The notes: generated by a model from the letters alone, not told the origin. Counted from the stretch's first letter, positions 34,734 to 43,820 are shown. The stretch: DNA of 64,000 nt from Neobacillus sp. DY30 (GCF_030123065.1 NZ_CP126093.1:1058001-1122000); one strand, 5' to 3'. Translations and numbers: made by a program.

Positions 34734-35294
34734 ATGAAGAAGAGGTTATATCTTGAACTTGAAAACTGTATAGGCTGCCGCTCTTGTTTGGCTGCCTGCA
34801 CACAGTGCGGCGGGCATGAGGAGCGTAACCGTAACTATGTATACGATGTTAACCCGCTGGTTAACCGACAAACTATGCCTCTAATGTGCCTTCACTGTGT
34901 GAATCCAGCATGTGCTAGAAGCTGTCCGGCACAGGCAATCCAAATCCATGAAACAGGGGCCGTTCTTTCGGCTCTTGTTGAAAAGTGCATTGGCTGTCAA
35001 AACTGTACAATTGCCTGTCCATACGGTATTCCTAAATTTGATACAGAGCAAAATCTCATGTATAAATGTGATCTTTGTATTGACCGCACAAAGGACGGAA
35101 TCCCTCCAATGTGTGCAAGTGTATGTCCGTCAAATACCTTGCAGTGGTTAACGGATGAGGAAATTGAAGCAAAGCAAAAGCAATTTAATTTAGATAATGG
35201 TAAATGGGTAACAAGCATGCCTTATTTAGAAGGCGAAACAAATGTTAGAGTGAATCTCCCTGGTATCTTGCAGGGTGTCACAAAATTGTTTTAG
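34734..35294 (+). CDS. Four-cluster [4Fe-4S] ferredoxin electron-transfer subunit
   Basis: A DmsB/NrfC-like iron-sulfur protein of 186 aa with four cysteine groups: CIGCRSCLAAC, CVNPACARSC (preceded by CLHC), CIGCQNCTIAC and the split CDLC with CASVC. It would carry electrons between the membrane quinol-oxidising subunit and the molybdenum subunit. ATG directly follows the TAA of the upstream gene. No signal sequence, so it is cytoplasmic. Confidence 0.9.
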   Translation: MKKRLYLELENCIGCRSCLAACTQCGGHEERNRNYVYDVNPLVNRQTMPLMCLHCVNPACARSCPAQAIQIHETGAVLSALVEKCIGCQNCTIACPYGIPKFDTEQNLMYKCDLCIDRTKDGIPPMCASVCPSNTLQWLTDEEIEAKQKQFNLDNGKWVTSMPYLEGETNVRVNLPGILQGVTKLF

Positions 35295-35306
35295 GAGGGA
35301 TTAACC

Positions 35307-35831
35307 ATGACAGATAAAAATACTAAAATCCCGTTCAATGAAGATAACTATACACATAATATAAACCGCAACAATGAAAGAAAACTGGACCGCCGTGGTT
35401 TTATGAAGACCTTGGTTGGTGCTGCCGGAGTGTTCGCTGTTTCCTCCCTTCCATGGGGAGCAGTAGCCGCAAAAGAACTCATTGGTTTAGGAGATAAGAA
35501 ATATCCGAAGCAAAAGATTGCTGACGTAAGTGCGATTCCTGTCGGGGATGCCGTTGATTTTCATTTCCCTGGTGAGCATGATAGTGCGATTTTAATTAGG
35601 CTGTCCGAAAATAAATATGTGGCCTATCAAAATGCCTGTACACATCTACGCTGCCCAGTGTTTTGGCAAAAGGATGAAGGCGATTTGCTCTGCCCTTGCC
35701 ATCACGGGAAATTTGATGTTGAAACAGGAGCACCGACTGCAGGGCCGCCAAGACGCCCGCTGCCAGAGATCCATGTAAAGGTTGAGAACGGCGCTGTTTA
35801 TGCCGTGGGGGTGAAACGATATGAAGCGTAG
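35307..35831 (+). CDS. Rieske [2Fe-2S] protein with Tat-type signal anchor
   Basis: A 174-residue Rieske protein. The cluster motifs CTHLRC and CPCHHGKFD are intact. Residues about 29-55 have a twin-arginine pattern, RRGFMK followed by a hydrophobic stretch GAAGVFAVSSLPWGAVA, so it is probably exported folded and anchored on the outer membrane face like cytochrome bc1/b6f Rieske proteins. ATG follows AGGAGGG. It is in the operon with the cytoplasmic reductase, which is topologically unusual. Confidence 0.88.
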   Translation: MTDKNTKIPFNEDNYTHNINRNNERKLDRRGFMKTLVGAAGVFAVSSLPWGAVAAKELIGLGDKKYPKQKIADVSAIPVGDAVDFHFPGEHDSAILIRLSENKYVAYQNACTHLRCPVFWQKDEGDLLCPCHHGKFDVETGAPTAGPPRRPLPEIHVKVENGAVYAVGVKRYEA

Positions 35832-36012
35832 TTACCTTCCTGTTGCCCTTCTTCTTGCTGTATTAATGCTGAATATTATTGTTACACAATATATGGTTCA
35901 TCAATATTTTTATGAGAATTATGTTAATACCATTGTGGCAGGAGTCATGAATGTCGTATTATTTCCACTCGCGTTTCTCATCTATAAAAAAGGTGTGAAT
36001 GTAAATGACTAG
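35821..36012 (+). CDS. Small two-helix membrane protein of the oxidoreductase operon
   Basis: A 63-residue protein with two hydrophobic segments (about 5-22 and 37-55). It overlaps the Rieske gene stop by 11 nt and is followed by a gene that overlaps its own stop. No family recognised. Context suggests a small subunit or assembly factor of the membrane complex. Confidence 0.7.
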   Translation: MKRSYLPVALLLAVLMLNIIVTQYMVHQYFYENYVNTIVAGVMNVVLFPLAFLIYKKGVNVND

Positions 36013-36316
36013 TGAAACGTATCTTGATTTTTGTTTTGTGCGCAAACAATCAGGCAGCTTTTCTAATGAGATTGAAGAAATATTAAAAGAGACATTTGGA
36101 AAGAAACGTTTGAATTGGTTTTTAGAGGAAAAGACCATTGAGGGTGCTGAAATGGTGATTGCCGAGGTAAAAGGGATGAGTGATTGGAATTCAGAAGAAG
36201 AAACAATAAATTTCCTTGAACAAAATGCAGGCGATAAGTTTTGGGAGTATCTTCAAGGTTATAAAATGTTCATCTATCCTGTAAAGAGAGGGTGTAATAG
36301 CTGTGGAACTCATTAA
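36005..36316 (+). CDS. Hypothetical accessory protein with C-terminal CxxC
   Basis: A 103-residue acidic soluble protein ending in CNSCGTH, a possible metal site. No known family recognised. It overlaps both neighbours (8 nt upstream, 14 nt downstream), so it belongs to the oxidoreductase operon. A chaperone or cofactor-insertion role is only a guess. Confidence 0.65.
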   Translation: MTSETYLDFCFVRKQSGSFSNEIEEILKETFGKKRLNWFLEEKTIEGAEMVIAEVKGMSDWNSEEETINFLEQNAGDKFWEYLQGYKMFIYPVKRGCNSCGTH

Positions 36317-36575
36317 TTTACAGGAACTGCGGCGATTTGCCGGCGCCTCTGTTGAGATCACAGTGCATAATCAACAAGGCGGGGATCAAGCACCAGCTAT
36401 AAAAAAGAAAATAGAAAAAATAGAGTACTGTCCGGACCGTACGCATGTCCGCTTCTATTTTGATAAATTTAATTTTATAGCGGTTCCCCTTGCCAGTGAT
36501 ATCGCTCAATCCGAAACATTATTCTCCGCATCCGACGCTAATAGCGGGTTAACCTATACAGTTAGCATCATTTAG
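36303..36575 (+). CDS. Hypothetical protein of the oxidoreductase operon
   Basis: A 90-residue soluble protein beginning with GTG at 36303 behind GAGGGTG, overlapping the previous gene by 14 nt. It has a single Cys and a beta-rich look. No family recognised. It is the last gene before the regulatory set. Confidence 0.6.
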   Translation: MELINLQELRRFAGASVEITVHNQQGGDQAPAIKKKIEKIEYCPDRTHVRFYFDKFNFIAVPLASDIAQSETLFSASDANSGLTYTVSII

Positions 36576-36605
36576 TTTTAAAAAAAGGGGAAAGGAGGGA
36601 AGGTA

Positions 36606-37259
36606 ATGGAATACTCTGCACCAAAAAATCATATTAGTTCCTATATCATTCAAGCACAGGAGGAGGAAATTAAAAGAATTTCCCTAGAGCTTCATGAAGG
36701 TGTAGGACAAAATTTATTCAGTATTTTAACTGGTTTAAAATTGGTTGAATCTGGAATAAATGAGGCTTATTATAAAAATTATCTACATGAAATGACTCAG
36801 CTGATTGAGAAAACCATGCAGGAAATTCGATTACTTTCCGTCGAACTGTACCCTCCTGCTCTTACTACTCTTGGATTACTTCCGGCCATTAAGAGTTATA
36901 TTAAGGTTTACACGTCAACTTTCGGAATTTTAGTTGACGTGACCTCCACAGGAGAAGAAAAGCATATTCAAGAACAAAATAGTGTAGCGGTGTTTCGTGT
37001 TTGTCAGGAGGCTCTTGCAAACATTGCCAAATATGCTGATACATCAAATGTAAAGATGGATCTAACTTGGGGTAACAGTGAATTAATAATAACTATCTTT
37101 GATTTTGGTAAAGGCTTTCAAAAAGAGGACGTAGAAAAGAACCCTTATACACTTGGAATGGCTGCAATGAAGGAGAGAATGCTTCTGACTGGCGGACAGT
37201 GTGATATTTCCTCTAAAATAGGAGAAGGTACATCTATTGAAATATCTCTTCCTATTTAG
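36606..37259 (+). CDS. Soluble NarL-type histidine kinase without sensor domain
   Basis: A short cytoplasmic kinase (217 aa) consisting only of a HisKA_3 dimerisation helix with phosphoacceptor H30 (RISLELHEGVGQN) and an HATPase domain (CQEALANIAKYA; FDFGKGF; LGMAAMKERMLLTGG). It lacks the PAS and cysteine cluster of staphylococcal NreB. ATG follows AAGGAGGG. It is followed after 21 nt by its likely partner, the response regulator. Input may come from the GAF protein encoded two genes on. Confidence 0.85.
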   Translation: MEYSAPKNHISSYIIQAQEEEIKRISLELHEGVGQNLFSILTGLKLVESGINEAYYKNYLHEMTQLIEKTMQEIRLLSVELYPPALTTLGLLPAIKSYIKVYTSTFGILVDVTSTGEEKHIQEQNSVAVFRVCQEALANIAKYADTSNVKMDLTWGNSELIITIFDFGKGFQKEDVEKNPYTLGMAAMKERMLLTGGQCDISSKIGEGTSIEISLPI

Positions 37260-37280
37260 AGAGTAAAGGGGAGTCTCCAT

Positions 37281-37934
37281 TTGATTAAGATCTTATTAGT
37301 TGATGACCATGCAGTGGTAAGAAGCGGGTTAAAAATGCTGTTAAATACAAATCCTGAAATTGAAGTAGTCGGAGAAGCTTCTGAAGGAAATGAAGGAATT
37401 AAAAAAGCGTTAAAACTTAAACCGGATGTTGTAGTAATGGATTTAAGCATGCCGCATGGTAAAGATGGATTATCGGCGACGGGAGAATTAAAAAAACAGA
37501 TGCCTGAAGTTAATATCCTGATTTTAACAATGCATGATGATGAGGAATATTTATTCCGGGCTGTTCAGGCTGGTGCATCTGGCTGTATTTTAAAGAGTGC
37601 TCCTCATGATGAGTTAATGTCTGCAATTGAATCCGTTGCCAATGGAAACGCCTACCTCCATCCTGCTGCAACAAAGCGATTAATGGAAGAATATCTTGGA
37701 AGCCTTAAACATGGCAACAATGATACCTATAGTTTATTATCAGATCGAGAAAAAGAAGTCCTTACCCTGATTGCAAAAGGATATTCCAATAAAGAAATTG
37801 CTGAACAGTTAGTGATTAGTGTAAAAACGGTAGAAACACATAAAGGGAATCTAATGGAAAAACTTCAGATGAAAACCAGACCGGAATTGGTGGAATTCGC
37901 CGTTAAGAAGGGATTATTAGGTTATGGTATTTAA
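37281..37934 (+). CDS. NarL/FixJ-family response regulator (NreC-like)
   Basis: A receiver domain with phosphorylation site D54 (VVVMD) and acidic pocket D8/D9 is followed by a LuxR-type helix-turn-helix (SDREKEVLTLIAKGYSNKEI). Length 217. The start is TTG at 37281 behind AAGGGGAG. It is flanked by two kinases of the same subfamily and an NreA-like protein, so it is the expected nitrate/oxygen-responsive activator of the operon upstream. Confidence 0.9.
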   Translation: MIKILLVDDHAVVRSGLKMLLNTNPEIEVVGEASEGNEGIKKALKLKPDVVVMDLSMPHGKDGLSATGELKKQMPEVNILILTMHDDEEYLFRAVQAGASGCILKSAPHDELMSAIESVANGNAYLHPAATKRLMEEYLGSLKHGNNDTYSLLSDREKEVLTLIAKGYSNKEIAEQLVISVKTVETHKGNLMEKLQMKTRPELVEFAVKKGLLGYGI

Positions 37935-37949
37935 GGAGTATTTTCTAGG

Positions 37950-38402
37950 ATGACCAAGTTCAAGGGAATGTTACGAATAAACGACGTGTGTGAAGAATTA
38001 AAGAAAAGAATTAATTGTGAATTTGTTGCGTTAGCCCTGCAAAATGAGGTAGGTCCTGATGTAAGGTGGCATTACGCTTTAGGTAATTTAAATGAGAAAT
38101 ATAAAAGAATTACCGTCCGGTTTGGAAAAGGAATTGCTGGGAAAATTATTTCGAGCGGCAGTCCAATGATGGTAATTGACTTCCCAAATGATATTTATGG
38201 TAAGGTGACAGATCATCCTATTATGCTTGCTGAGAAACTAGTTTCCTGCTATGCAGTGCCTTTATTTTTTAACTCTTTACCAAAGGGTGTTCTGCTAGTT
38301 GGAAAAAGGGAAAAATACACATTCTCCGAAGACGACCAAGAAATGGTTCAGGATGCTGCCTTAGAATTAGAGCAGATATTACAAAACCAGATAATAGGCT
38401 AG
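37950..38402 (+). CDS. GAF-domain protein, NreA-like nitrate receptor
   Basis: A 150-residue protein made of a single GAF domain (VRFGKGIAGKIISSGSPMMV; SCYAVPLFFNSLPKGVLLV). In staphylococci NreA binds nitrate and inhibits the NreB kinase until nitrate is present. Size, single-domain form and position between a NarL-type regulator and kinase match. Ligand residues were not verified, so nitrate binding is inferred from context. Confidence 0.75.
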   Translation: MTKFKGMLRINDVCEELKKRINCEFVALALQNEVGPDVRWHYALGNLNEKYKRITVRFGKGIAGKIISSGSPMMVIDFPNDIYGKVTDHPIMLAEKLVSCYAVPLFFNSLPKGVLLVGKREKYTFSEDDQEMVQDAALELEQILQNQIIG

Positions 38403-38414
38403 AGGAGGATATGT

Positions 38415-39470
38415 ATGGAGAAGGACCAGCAGCAGCGTGAATTTGCAAACCTTGAATTAGAATTAAAAAAATCAGTCCAGGAATTATTAGATATAAAGTT
38501 TGCCCTTGATGAATCTTCAATTGTGGCGATAACGGATTCAAGGGGGACCATTACATATATTAATGATCAATTCAGCCAGATATCCAAATATCCAAGGGAA
38601 GAGCTTCTTGGACAGGATCATCGAATATTGAATTCTGGATACCACCCTGACAATTTTTTTAAGGAAATGTGGAGAACAATTGGCTCTGGGAAGGTTTGGA
38701 AGGGCGAAATTTGCAACAGGGCAAAAGATGGTACCTTTTACTGGGTGGATACAACCATTGTTCCGTTCATGAATGAAAAGGGAAAACCCTATCAATATTT
38801 AGCAATCCGCTATGAAATTACAGAACGGAAGCGGGTTGAGCAAGAATTACAGAAAATGATGACCACAATCATCGATGTTCAGGAAGAAGAACGAAAACGT
38901 CTATCACGTAATTTACATGACGGAATCGGGCAGAACTTATATAGCCACCTCATTACCATCAATCGTCTGCTTTCCGAAATGGACCATCCTCTGCTTTTGC
39001 AAATGCAGAAAGAAGCCACCCAGCTAATAGAGGAAATTCGAGATATTTCATGGGAATTGCGCCCCTCTGTATTAGATGATCTTGGACTAGTTCCTGCGAT
39101 ACGTTCTTTTCTATCACGTTTTTCGGAAAACTACCATATTGATGTTTTTTTTGAGTGTGTACTAAATCGCCGCTTAGACATCAGCATTGAACTAACGATA
39201 TACCGTATCATTCAAGAGGCATTAACGAATATTCGCAAGTATGCAGAAGTCTCCGAGGCAGCTGTCACCATTAGAGAAATGGATCAAATGATTAGAGTGA
39301 TGATTGAGGATAAAGGGTTAGGATTTGATGTGGATTCTCAATCCCGTGGTGTTGGTCTTTTCAGTATGGATGAAAGAGCACGAGCTGTAGGCGGGGAACT
39401 TACCATTAACTCTTCACCAGGCAAAGGAACAAGGGTCATTCTAGAAGTTCCATGTACCACGAAAATATAA
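38415..39470 (+). CDS. PAS-domain histidine kinase (NreB/DegS class)
   Basis: A cytoplasmic kinase of 351 aa. A PAS domain spans about 20-135 (TDSRGTITYINDQFSQISKY; GEICNRAKDGTFYWVDTTIV), then HisKA_3 with H168 in SRNLHDGIGQN and an HATPase domain (IQEALTNIRKYA; EDKGLGFD). The four-cysteine Fe-S motif that makes NreB oxygen-sensitive is absent from the PAS domain, so another cofactor or no cofactor is used. It is the last gene before a terminator and the second kinase of this set. Confidence 0.88.
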   Translation: MEKDQQQREFANLELELKKSVQELLDIKFALDESSIVAITDSRGTITYINDQFSQISKYPREELLGQDHRILNSGYHPDNFFKEMWRTIGSGKVWKGEICNRAKDGTFYWVDTTIVPFMNEKGKPYQYLAIRYEITERKRVEQELQKMMTTIIDVQEEERKRLSRNLHDGIGQNLYSHLITINRLLSEMDHPLLLQMQKEATQLIEEIRDISWELRPSVLDDLGLVPAIRSFLSRFSENYHIDVFFECVLNRRLDISIELTIYRIIQEALTNIRKYAEVSEAAVTIREMDQMIRVMIEDKGLGFDVDSQSRGVGLFSMDERARAVGGELTINSSPGKGTRVILEVPCTTKI

Positions 39471-39474
39471 AAAG

Positions 39475-39506
39475 AAGAACCAGGCAATTGAGCCTGGTTC
39501 TTTTTC
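39475..39506 (+). terminator. Rho-independent terminator
   Basis: AGAACCAGGC pairs with GCCTGGTTCT followed by T5. It ends the Nre-like regulatory operon. Confidence 0.85.
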
Positions 39507-39510
39507 ATTA

Positions 39511-39624
39511 TGTCTAGCTCCAGCGCCTAGGGGCTCGGGTCATAAGCCAATCCGTCAAGAAGGTAAAAAACAACCTTCTCGCCGGCTCGTCTTATGCCTG
39601 TCGCCCCTGTGCAGGCGCTTCCGC
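39511..39624. repeat. Dispersed Bacillaceae intergenic repeat with cruciform structure
   Basis: About 114 bp with nested complementary arms: AGCGCCT with AGGCGCT, AGGGGC with GCCCCT, CATAAGCC with GGCTCGTCTTATG, and an inner AGAAGGT with ACCTTCT. I recognise the start TCTAGCTCCAGCGCCTAG and the end as a sequence that recurs between genes in many Bacillus-group genomes; that is memory, not a search. It lies between convergent operons and may act as a terminator for glnS. Confidence 0.75.
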
Positions 39625-39632
39625 ATTTCATT

Positions 39633-41291
39633 CTATATTTTAAATGAACTTTTTAAGGAAACGATTCTGTTGAAGACCAGCTTATCAACGGTAGTATGCT
39701 TTGGATCAACATTGAAATATCCGTGTCTAAAGAATTGAAATTTATCGTGCGGCATACTTTCTCTCATATTAGGTTCCACAAATCCCTGTAATACCACAAG
39801 TGATTCAGGATTTACATGATCAAGAAAGGTTTTTTCTTCCTCATCACTTTCCTCTTCAGTTTTATCAAGGATCAGCGGTTCGTATAAACGAAACTCTGCT
39901 GGAACTGAGTTGGTTGCTTCCACCCAATGAATGGTGCCCTTTACCTTACGGCCGGTAAAGCCAGTGCCGCTTTTGGTTAGAGGGTCATAGGTACAGCGGA
40001 GTTCAATGACTTCACCGTTAATATCCTTGATTACTTCTTCACATTTAATGAAATAGGCATGTTTAAGGCGAACTTCATTACCAGGGAAGAGACGGAAATA
40101 TTTAGCCGGAGGATTTTCCATGAAATCGTCTTTTTCAATGTAAATCTCGCGAGAAAATGGAATTTTCCGCATACCCATTTCTGGAACCTCAGGGTTAATC
40201 TCTGCATCCAGTAACTCAATTTGACCTTCTGGGTAGTTGGTGATAACTACTTTTAAAGGATTTAGAATTCCCATAGTTCGTGGTGCCTTTAACTTTAAAT
40301 CTTCTCTAACAAAATGTTCGAGCATTTGTGAATCAACAGCTCCCGAACCTTTCGATACACCTGTTTCGCGGACAAAATTACGGATGGATTCAGGGGTAAA
40401 CCCTTTGCGTCTCATTCCAGAAATAGTCGGCATCCGCGGGTCATCCCAGCCATCAACAAACCCTTCATCAACAAGCTGCTTAAGTTTCCTCTTGCTCATT
40501 ACCGTGTTGGTTACGTTTAAGCGGCCAAATTCAATTTGCTGCGGCGTACTATCCATTTCGCATTGTTCTACTACCCAGTTATAAAGTGGCCGTTGATCTT
40601 CAAATTCCACAGTACAAATGGAATGGGTTACGTCTTCAATTGCATCCTCTAAAGGATGAGCGAAAGCGTACATCGGATAAATACACCACTTATCACCAGT
40701 GTTATGGTGTGTAGCGTGAGAAATTCGATAAATGACAGGATCACGTAAATTGATATTAGGAGATTTCATATCAATTTTTGCACGAAGAACCTTTTGTCCA
40801 TTTTCAAATTCTCCGTTGCGCATACGTTCAAATAAATCTAGATTTTCCTCCACCGAACGGTCACGATATGGGCTCTCTTTACCTGGAGATGTTAATGTGC
40901 CGCGGTATTCACGGATTTCATCAGCGGACAGGTCATCTACGTATGCCAGTCCTTTTTTAATTAATAGCACAGCACGTTTGTACATTTCTTCAAAATAATC
41001 AGAAGCAAAGAATAAGTTATCCCACTCGAATCCAAGCCATTTCACATCTTCTTTAATCGAGTTTACATATTCGACATCTTCCTTTAACGGATTGGTGTCA
41101 TCAAATCGTAAATTGGTTTTTCCGTTAAATTCATCTGCTAATCCAAAGTTAATAATAATGGATTTAGCATGGCCGATATGTAAATATCCGTTTGGCTCTG
41201 GAGGGAAACGAGTGATAATTTTATCGTGCTTACCGGATTCCAAATCCTTAATCATAACATCTTTTATAAAATTAGAACTTAGATTTTCCAC
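39633..41291 (-). CDS. glnS: Glutaminyl-tRNA synthetase
   Basis: A class I synthetase that charges tRNA-Gln with glutamine. HIGH motif at 38-41 in [20 protein letters not shown]-equivalent VMSKRK near 260, and a C-terminal anticodon-binding beta-barrel region ([20 protein letters not shown]). Length (552 aa) matches E. coli GlnRS. Most bacilli instead make Gln-tRNA through GluRS and GatCAB, so this gene is noteworthy here. It is monocistronic on the minus strand. Confidence 0.93.
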   Translation of the reverse strand: MENLSSNFIKDVMIKDLESGKHDKIITRFPPEPNGYLHIGHAKSIIINFGLADEFNGKTNLRFDDTNPLKEDVEYVNSIKEDVKWLGFEWDNLFFASDYFEEMYKRAVLLIKKGLAYVDDLSADEIREYRGTLTSPGKESPYRDRSVEENLDLFERMRNGEFENGQKVLRAKIDMKSPNINLRDPVIYRISHATHHNTGDKWCIYPMYAFAHPLEDAIEDVTHSICTVEFEDQRPLYNWVVEQCEMDSTPQQIEFGRLNVTNTVMSKRKLKQLVDEGFVDGWDDPRMPTISGMRRKGFTPESIRNFVRETGVSKGSGAVDSQMLEHFVREDLKLKAPRTMGILNPLKVVITNYPEGQIELLDAEINPEVPEMGMRKIPFSREIYIEKDDFMENPPAKYFRLFPGNEVRLKHAYFIKCEEVIKDINGEVIELRCTYDPLTKSGTGFTGRKVKGTIHWVEATNSVPAEFRLYEPLILDKTEEESDEEEKTFLDHVNPESLVVLQGFVEPNMRESMPHDKFQFFRHGYFNVDPKHTTVDKLVFNRIVSLKSSFKI

Positions 41292-41452
41292 TCTATTCGA
41301 CCTCTTTTCTCAACTATACTACTTATAAATAACATAAATATTGATATTTTTCCATTGTACCCAACAATTCGAAAGAAAAATAGTGAAATTGGTAAAAAGT
41401 AAGGAAAAAGGCTACAATAGATGCTTGTAGAAGGAAAGAAAGGGGATTTTAT

Positions 41453-42439
41453 ATGATTAAGTTAGGTACAGTAGGAACAGGGTGGATTACAGAAGCCTTT
41501 ATAGAGGCAGCAAAACTGAGTGGAAAACTAAACTTAACGGCTGTCTATTCCCGGACAGATGAAAAAGCCAAAGAACTTGCCCATAAATATCATGCAGCAC
41601 ACTATTTTTCAAATCTAGAGGAAATGGCAAAAAGCACTGAGATTGAGGCTGTTTATATTGCTTCCCCCAATTCAGTTCATTTCGAACAGACAATTACTTT
41701 TCTAAAACATAAAAAGCATGTTATTTGTGAAAAACCAATCTTTTCAAATCCAGCTGAATTGGAAATAGCATATCGAACAGCCGAGGAAAATGGGGTTTAT
41801 TTATTTGAGGCTATTCGCAATATCCATACCCCTAATTTTCATATCCTAAAGGAAAAAATCGGTCTGGCTGGAAATTTAAGAAGTGCCATGCTCCCATATA
41901 TTCAATATTCTTCTAGATATGACGCGTTTTTAAGAGGAGAAAACCCAAATATCTTCACTAGTACTTTTTCTGGCGGTGCACTAGTGGATTTAGGTGTATA
42001 TCCGCTGTATTTAGCCATTGGGCTTTTTGGGGAGCCAAAAAGTATCGCCTACACACCTGTAATCCTATCAAGTGGAGTAGATGGCAGCGGTACACTTCTG
42101 TTAGAGTATCAAGACTTTGTCTGTACGATTCTTTGCTCTAAAATATCACATTCAGTTATGCCATGTGAAATCCATGGTGAAAAGGGAACCTTCGTCCTTG
42201 AGGATGCCGCGCCGATATCCGAAATAAAATTCATCGACAGCCATACGAAAGAGAGCGAAATTTTAAGCGTTCCCCAAGAGGAACAAAACATGGTCTATGA
42301 ATGCATAAATATCGCCGAAATCATTGAAACAAGAGACGATAGCCAATATGAAAAGTTAAAGGAAATGAGTAAGATTGTGCTAAGAGTGACCGAAGAAGCG
42401 AGGAAACAAAACAACATTGTCTTTGGGGTAGAACGGTAG
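41453..42439 (+). CDS. Gfo/Idh/MocA-family NAD(P)-dependent oxidoreductase
   Basis: An N-terminal Rossmann fold (GTVGTGWITEAF) carries the family lysine motif CEKPIFSNPAE near 97-107, followed by the GFO_IDH_MocA C-terminal domain with GGALVDLGVYPLY. Length 328. These enzymes oxidise or reduce sugars, inositols or related polyols; the substrate is unknown. ATG follows AAAGGGGA. It stands alone. Confidence 0.88.
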   Translation: MIKLGTVGTGWITEAFIEAAKLSGKLNLTAVYSRTDEKAKELAHKYHAAHYFSNLEEMAKSTEIEAVYIASPNSVHFEQTITFLKHKKHVICEKPIFSNPAELEIAYRTAEENGVYLFEAIRNIHTPNFHILKEKIGLAGNLRSAMLPYIQYSSRYDAFLRGENPNIFTSTFSGGALVDLGVYPLYLAIGLFGEPKSIAYTPVILSSGVDGSGTLLLEYQDFVCTILCSKISHSVMPCEIHGEKGTFVLEDAAPISEIKFIDSHTKESEILSVPQEEQNMVYECINIAEIIETRDDSQYEKLKEMSKIVLRVTEEARKQNNIVFGVER

Positions 42440-42486
42440 ACTAATTTGTAGCGCAATCTATTGAAAATTACTTGAATGGAGCTTGT

Positions 42487-42528
42487 ATTCCGACAGAATA
42501 GAGCAAATTCACTTCGAACTGTCAGAAT
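42487..42528. repeat. Inverted repeat in intergenic region
   Basis: ATTCCGACAG at 42487 can pair with CTGTCAGAAT ending at 42528, with one G-U pair and a 22-nt loop. No T tract follows. It resembles small dispersed repeats of bacilli but could be chance. Confidence 0.4.
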
Positions 42529-42693
42529 GAAGTCGCCCCGCGATTTAAGAGGTTTAAAATCCTCCCAAGTTTGTCCATTTTAAGTATACGCTTGTGAATT
42601 CTTTATGAAAACGGCATACTAGATGACTTTTATCACATCCCCGCTTTTACTTCCTTCCTTATAGTAAGGGTGTAGAAGAATGGAGGAATCATA

Positions 42694-43707
42694 ATGAAGT
42701 CAATGAACTGGTACAAGAAACAGTTGAAAAGAAAGCCGGTTCAAATAACAAGGTACGTCGTTCAAGCAATTTTCCTGTTATTTTTACTATATGTCGGAGT
42801 CCGTTTTTATCAATTTTATATGCATTTTGAAACTCTTGGGGAAACACCTTTAGTTGAGCGACCGGCTGCGGTTGAAGGGTTCCTGCCGATTAGTGCCCTA
42901 ATGGCATTAAAGGTTTGGCTCGCCACTGGAGACTTTGATCTTATACATCCCGCAGGACTAGTATTGTTAAGTTTTTTTGTTGGTGGTGCGATACTTTTCC
43001 GGAGATCCTTTTGCAGCTGGATCTGTCCGGTTGGAACAGTGAGTGAATGGATTGCACGATTTGGTAAATTGCTTTTTAAAAGGAATTTTGAAGTGCCAAC
43101 ATGGCTTGTGTGGCTCTTAACCCCCATTAAATACTTATTATTGCTGTTCTTCTTGGGGATGGTTATTGTCATGCCTACTTATGGTGCAATTGCGTTTTTA
43201 AATGAACCATATAACAAAATCTCCGATGTTAAAATGCTGACATTTTTCCTAGATATCAGCGGGTTTGGTTTAGGTTTTCTAATAGTAATGTGTATCCTTT
43301 CTTTATTCTATAGAAACTTCTGGTGCCGATTCCTTTGTCCATATGGGGCATTCATCGGGCTTGGTTCGATTTTTAGAATTTCAAAGGTTAGTAGAAATGA
43401 AGAGACATGTACAAACTGTGAAATGTGTACCATGGTGTGCCCTTCGAGAGTAAATGTGCATAAAGTAGAAAAAGTAAATAACTTGAATTGTACCGCTTGT
43501 ATGGCCTGTGTAGAAGCTTGCCCAATAAAGGACACACTGAATATGACAGTTGCAAATAAAAAGGTAAGCAAGTGGTTTATTCCGGTATCCTTTTTTGTTG
43601 CCTTCTTTCTAATTATCGGGTTCGCGAAACTAACAGGGCACTGGGAAACCATTATTAGTTATGAAGAATGGAAGATTCTCATCCCAGAAGCAAAATATAT
43701 AGATTAG
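42694..43707 (+). CDS. Membrane polyferredoxin (NapH/YccM/NosR-tail type)
   Basis: A membrane protein of 337 aa with about five hydrophobic helices. It has the paired CxxxCP motifs typical of the family, FCSWICPVG and FWCRFLCPYG, and two ferredoxin-type [4Fe-4S] sites, CTNCEMCTMVCP and CTACMACVEACP. Such proteins move electrons from quinol across or along the membrane to reductases. ATG follows GGAGG. It is monocistronic, 3.2 kb from the nitrate-type operon, so a functional link is speculative. Confidence 0.85.
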   Translation: MKSMNWYKKQLKRKPVQITRYVVQAIFLLFLLYVGVRFYQFYMHFETLGETPLVERPAAVEGFLPISALMALKVWLATGDFDLIHPAGLVLLSFFVGGAILFRRSFCSWICPVGTVSEWIARFGKLLFKRNFEVPTWLVWLLTPIKYLLLLFFLGMVIVMPTYGAIAFLNEPYNKISDVKMLTFFLDISGFGLGFLIVMCILSLFYRNFWCRFLCPYGAFIGLGSIFRISKVSRNEETCTNCEMCTMVCPSRVNVHKVEKVNNLNCTACMACVEACPIKDTLNMTVANKKVSKWFIPVSFFVAFFLIIGFAKLTGHWETIISYEEWKILIPEAKYID

Positions 43708-43715
43708 TAGACAAG

Positions 43716-43748
43716 AATAACCTGTTCAAACGGACAGGTTATTTTTTT
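43716..43748 (+). terminator. Rho-independent terminator
   Basis: AATAACCTGT pairs with ACAGGTTATT followed by a T run, ending the polyferredoxin transcript. Confidence 0.85.
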
Positions 43749-43820
43749 ACTCATTTTTCTGATTATTTTAGGAAATGTGGTTGAAAAACCCAAAAATGTC
43801 CAATATAATAGGAATATAGA

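Noticed and set aside
40732-40998. Plus-strand ORFs inside glnS
   Set aside because: They lie opposite a conserved synthetase, have no ribosome-binding sites and encode compositionally biased sequence typical of antisense frames.
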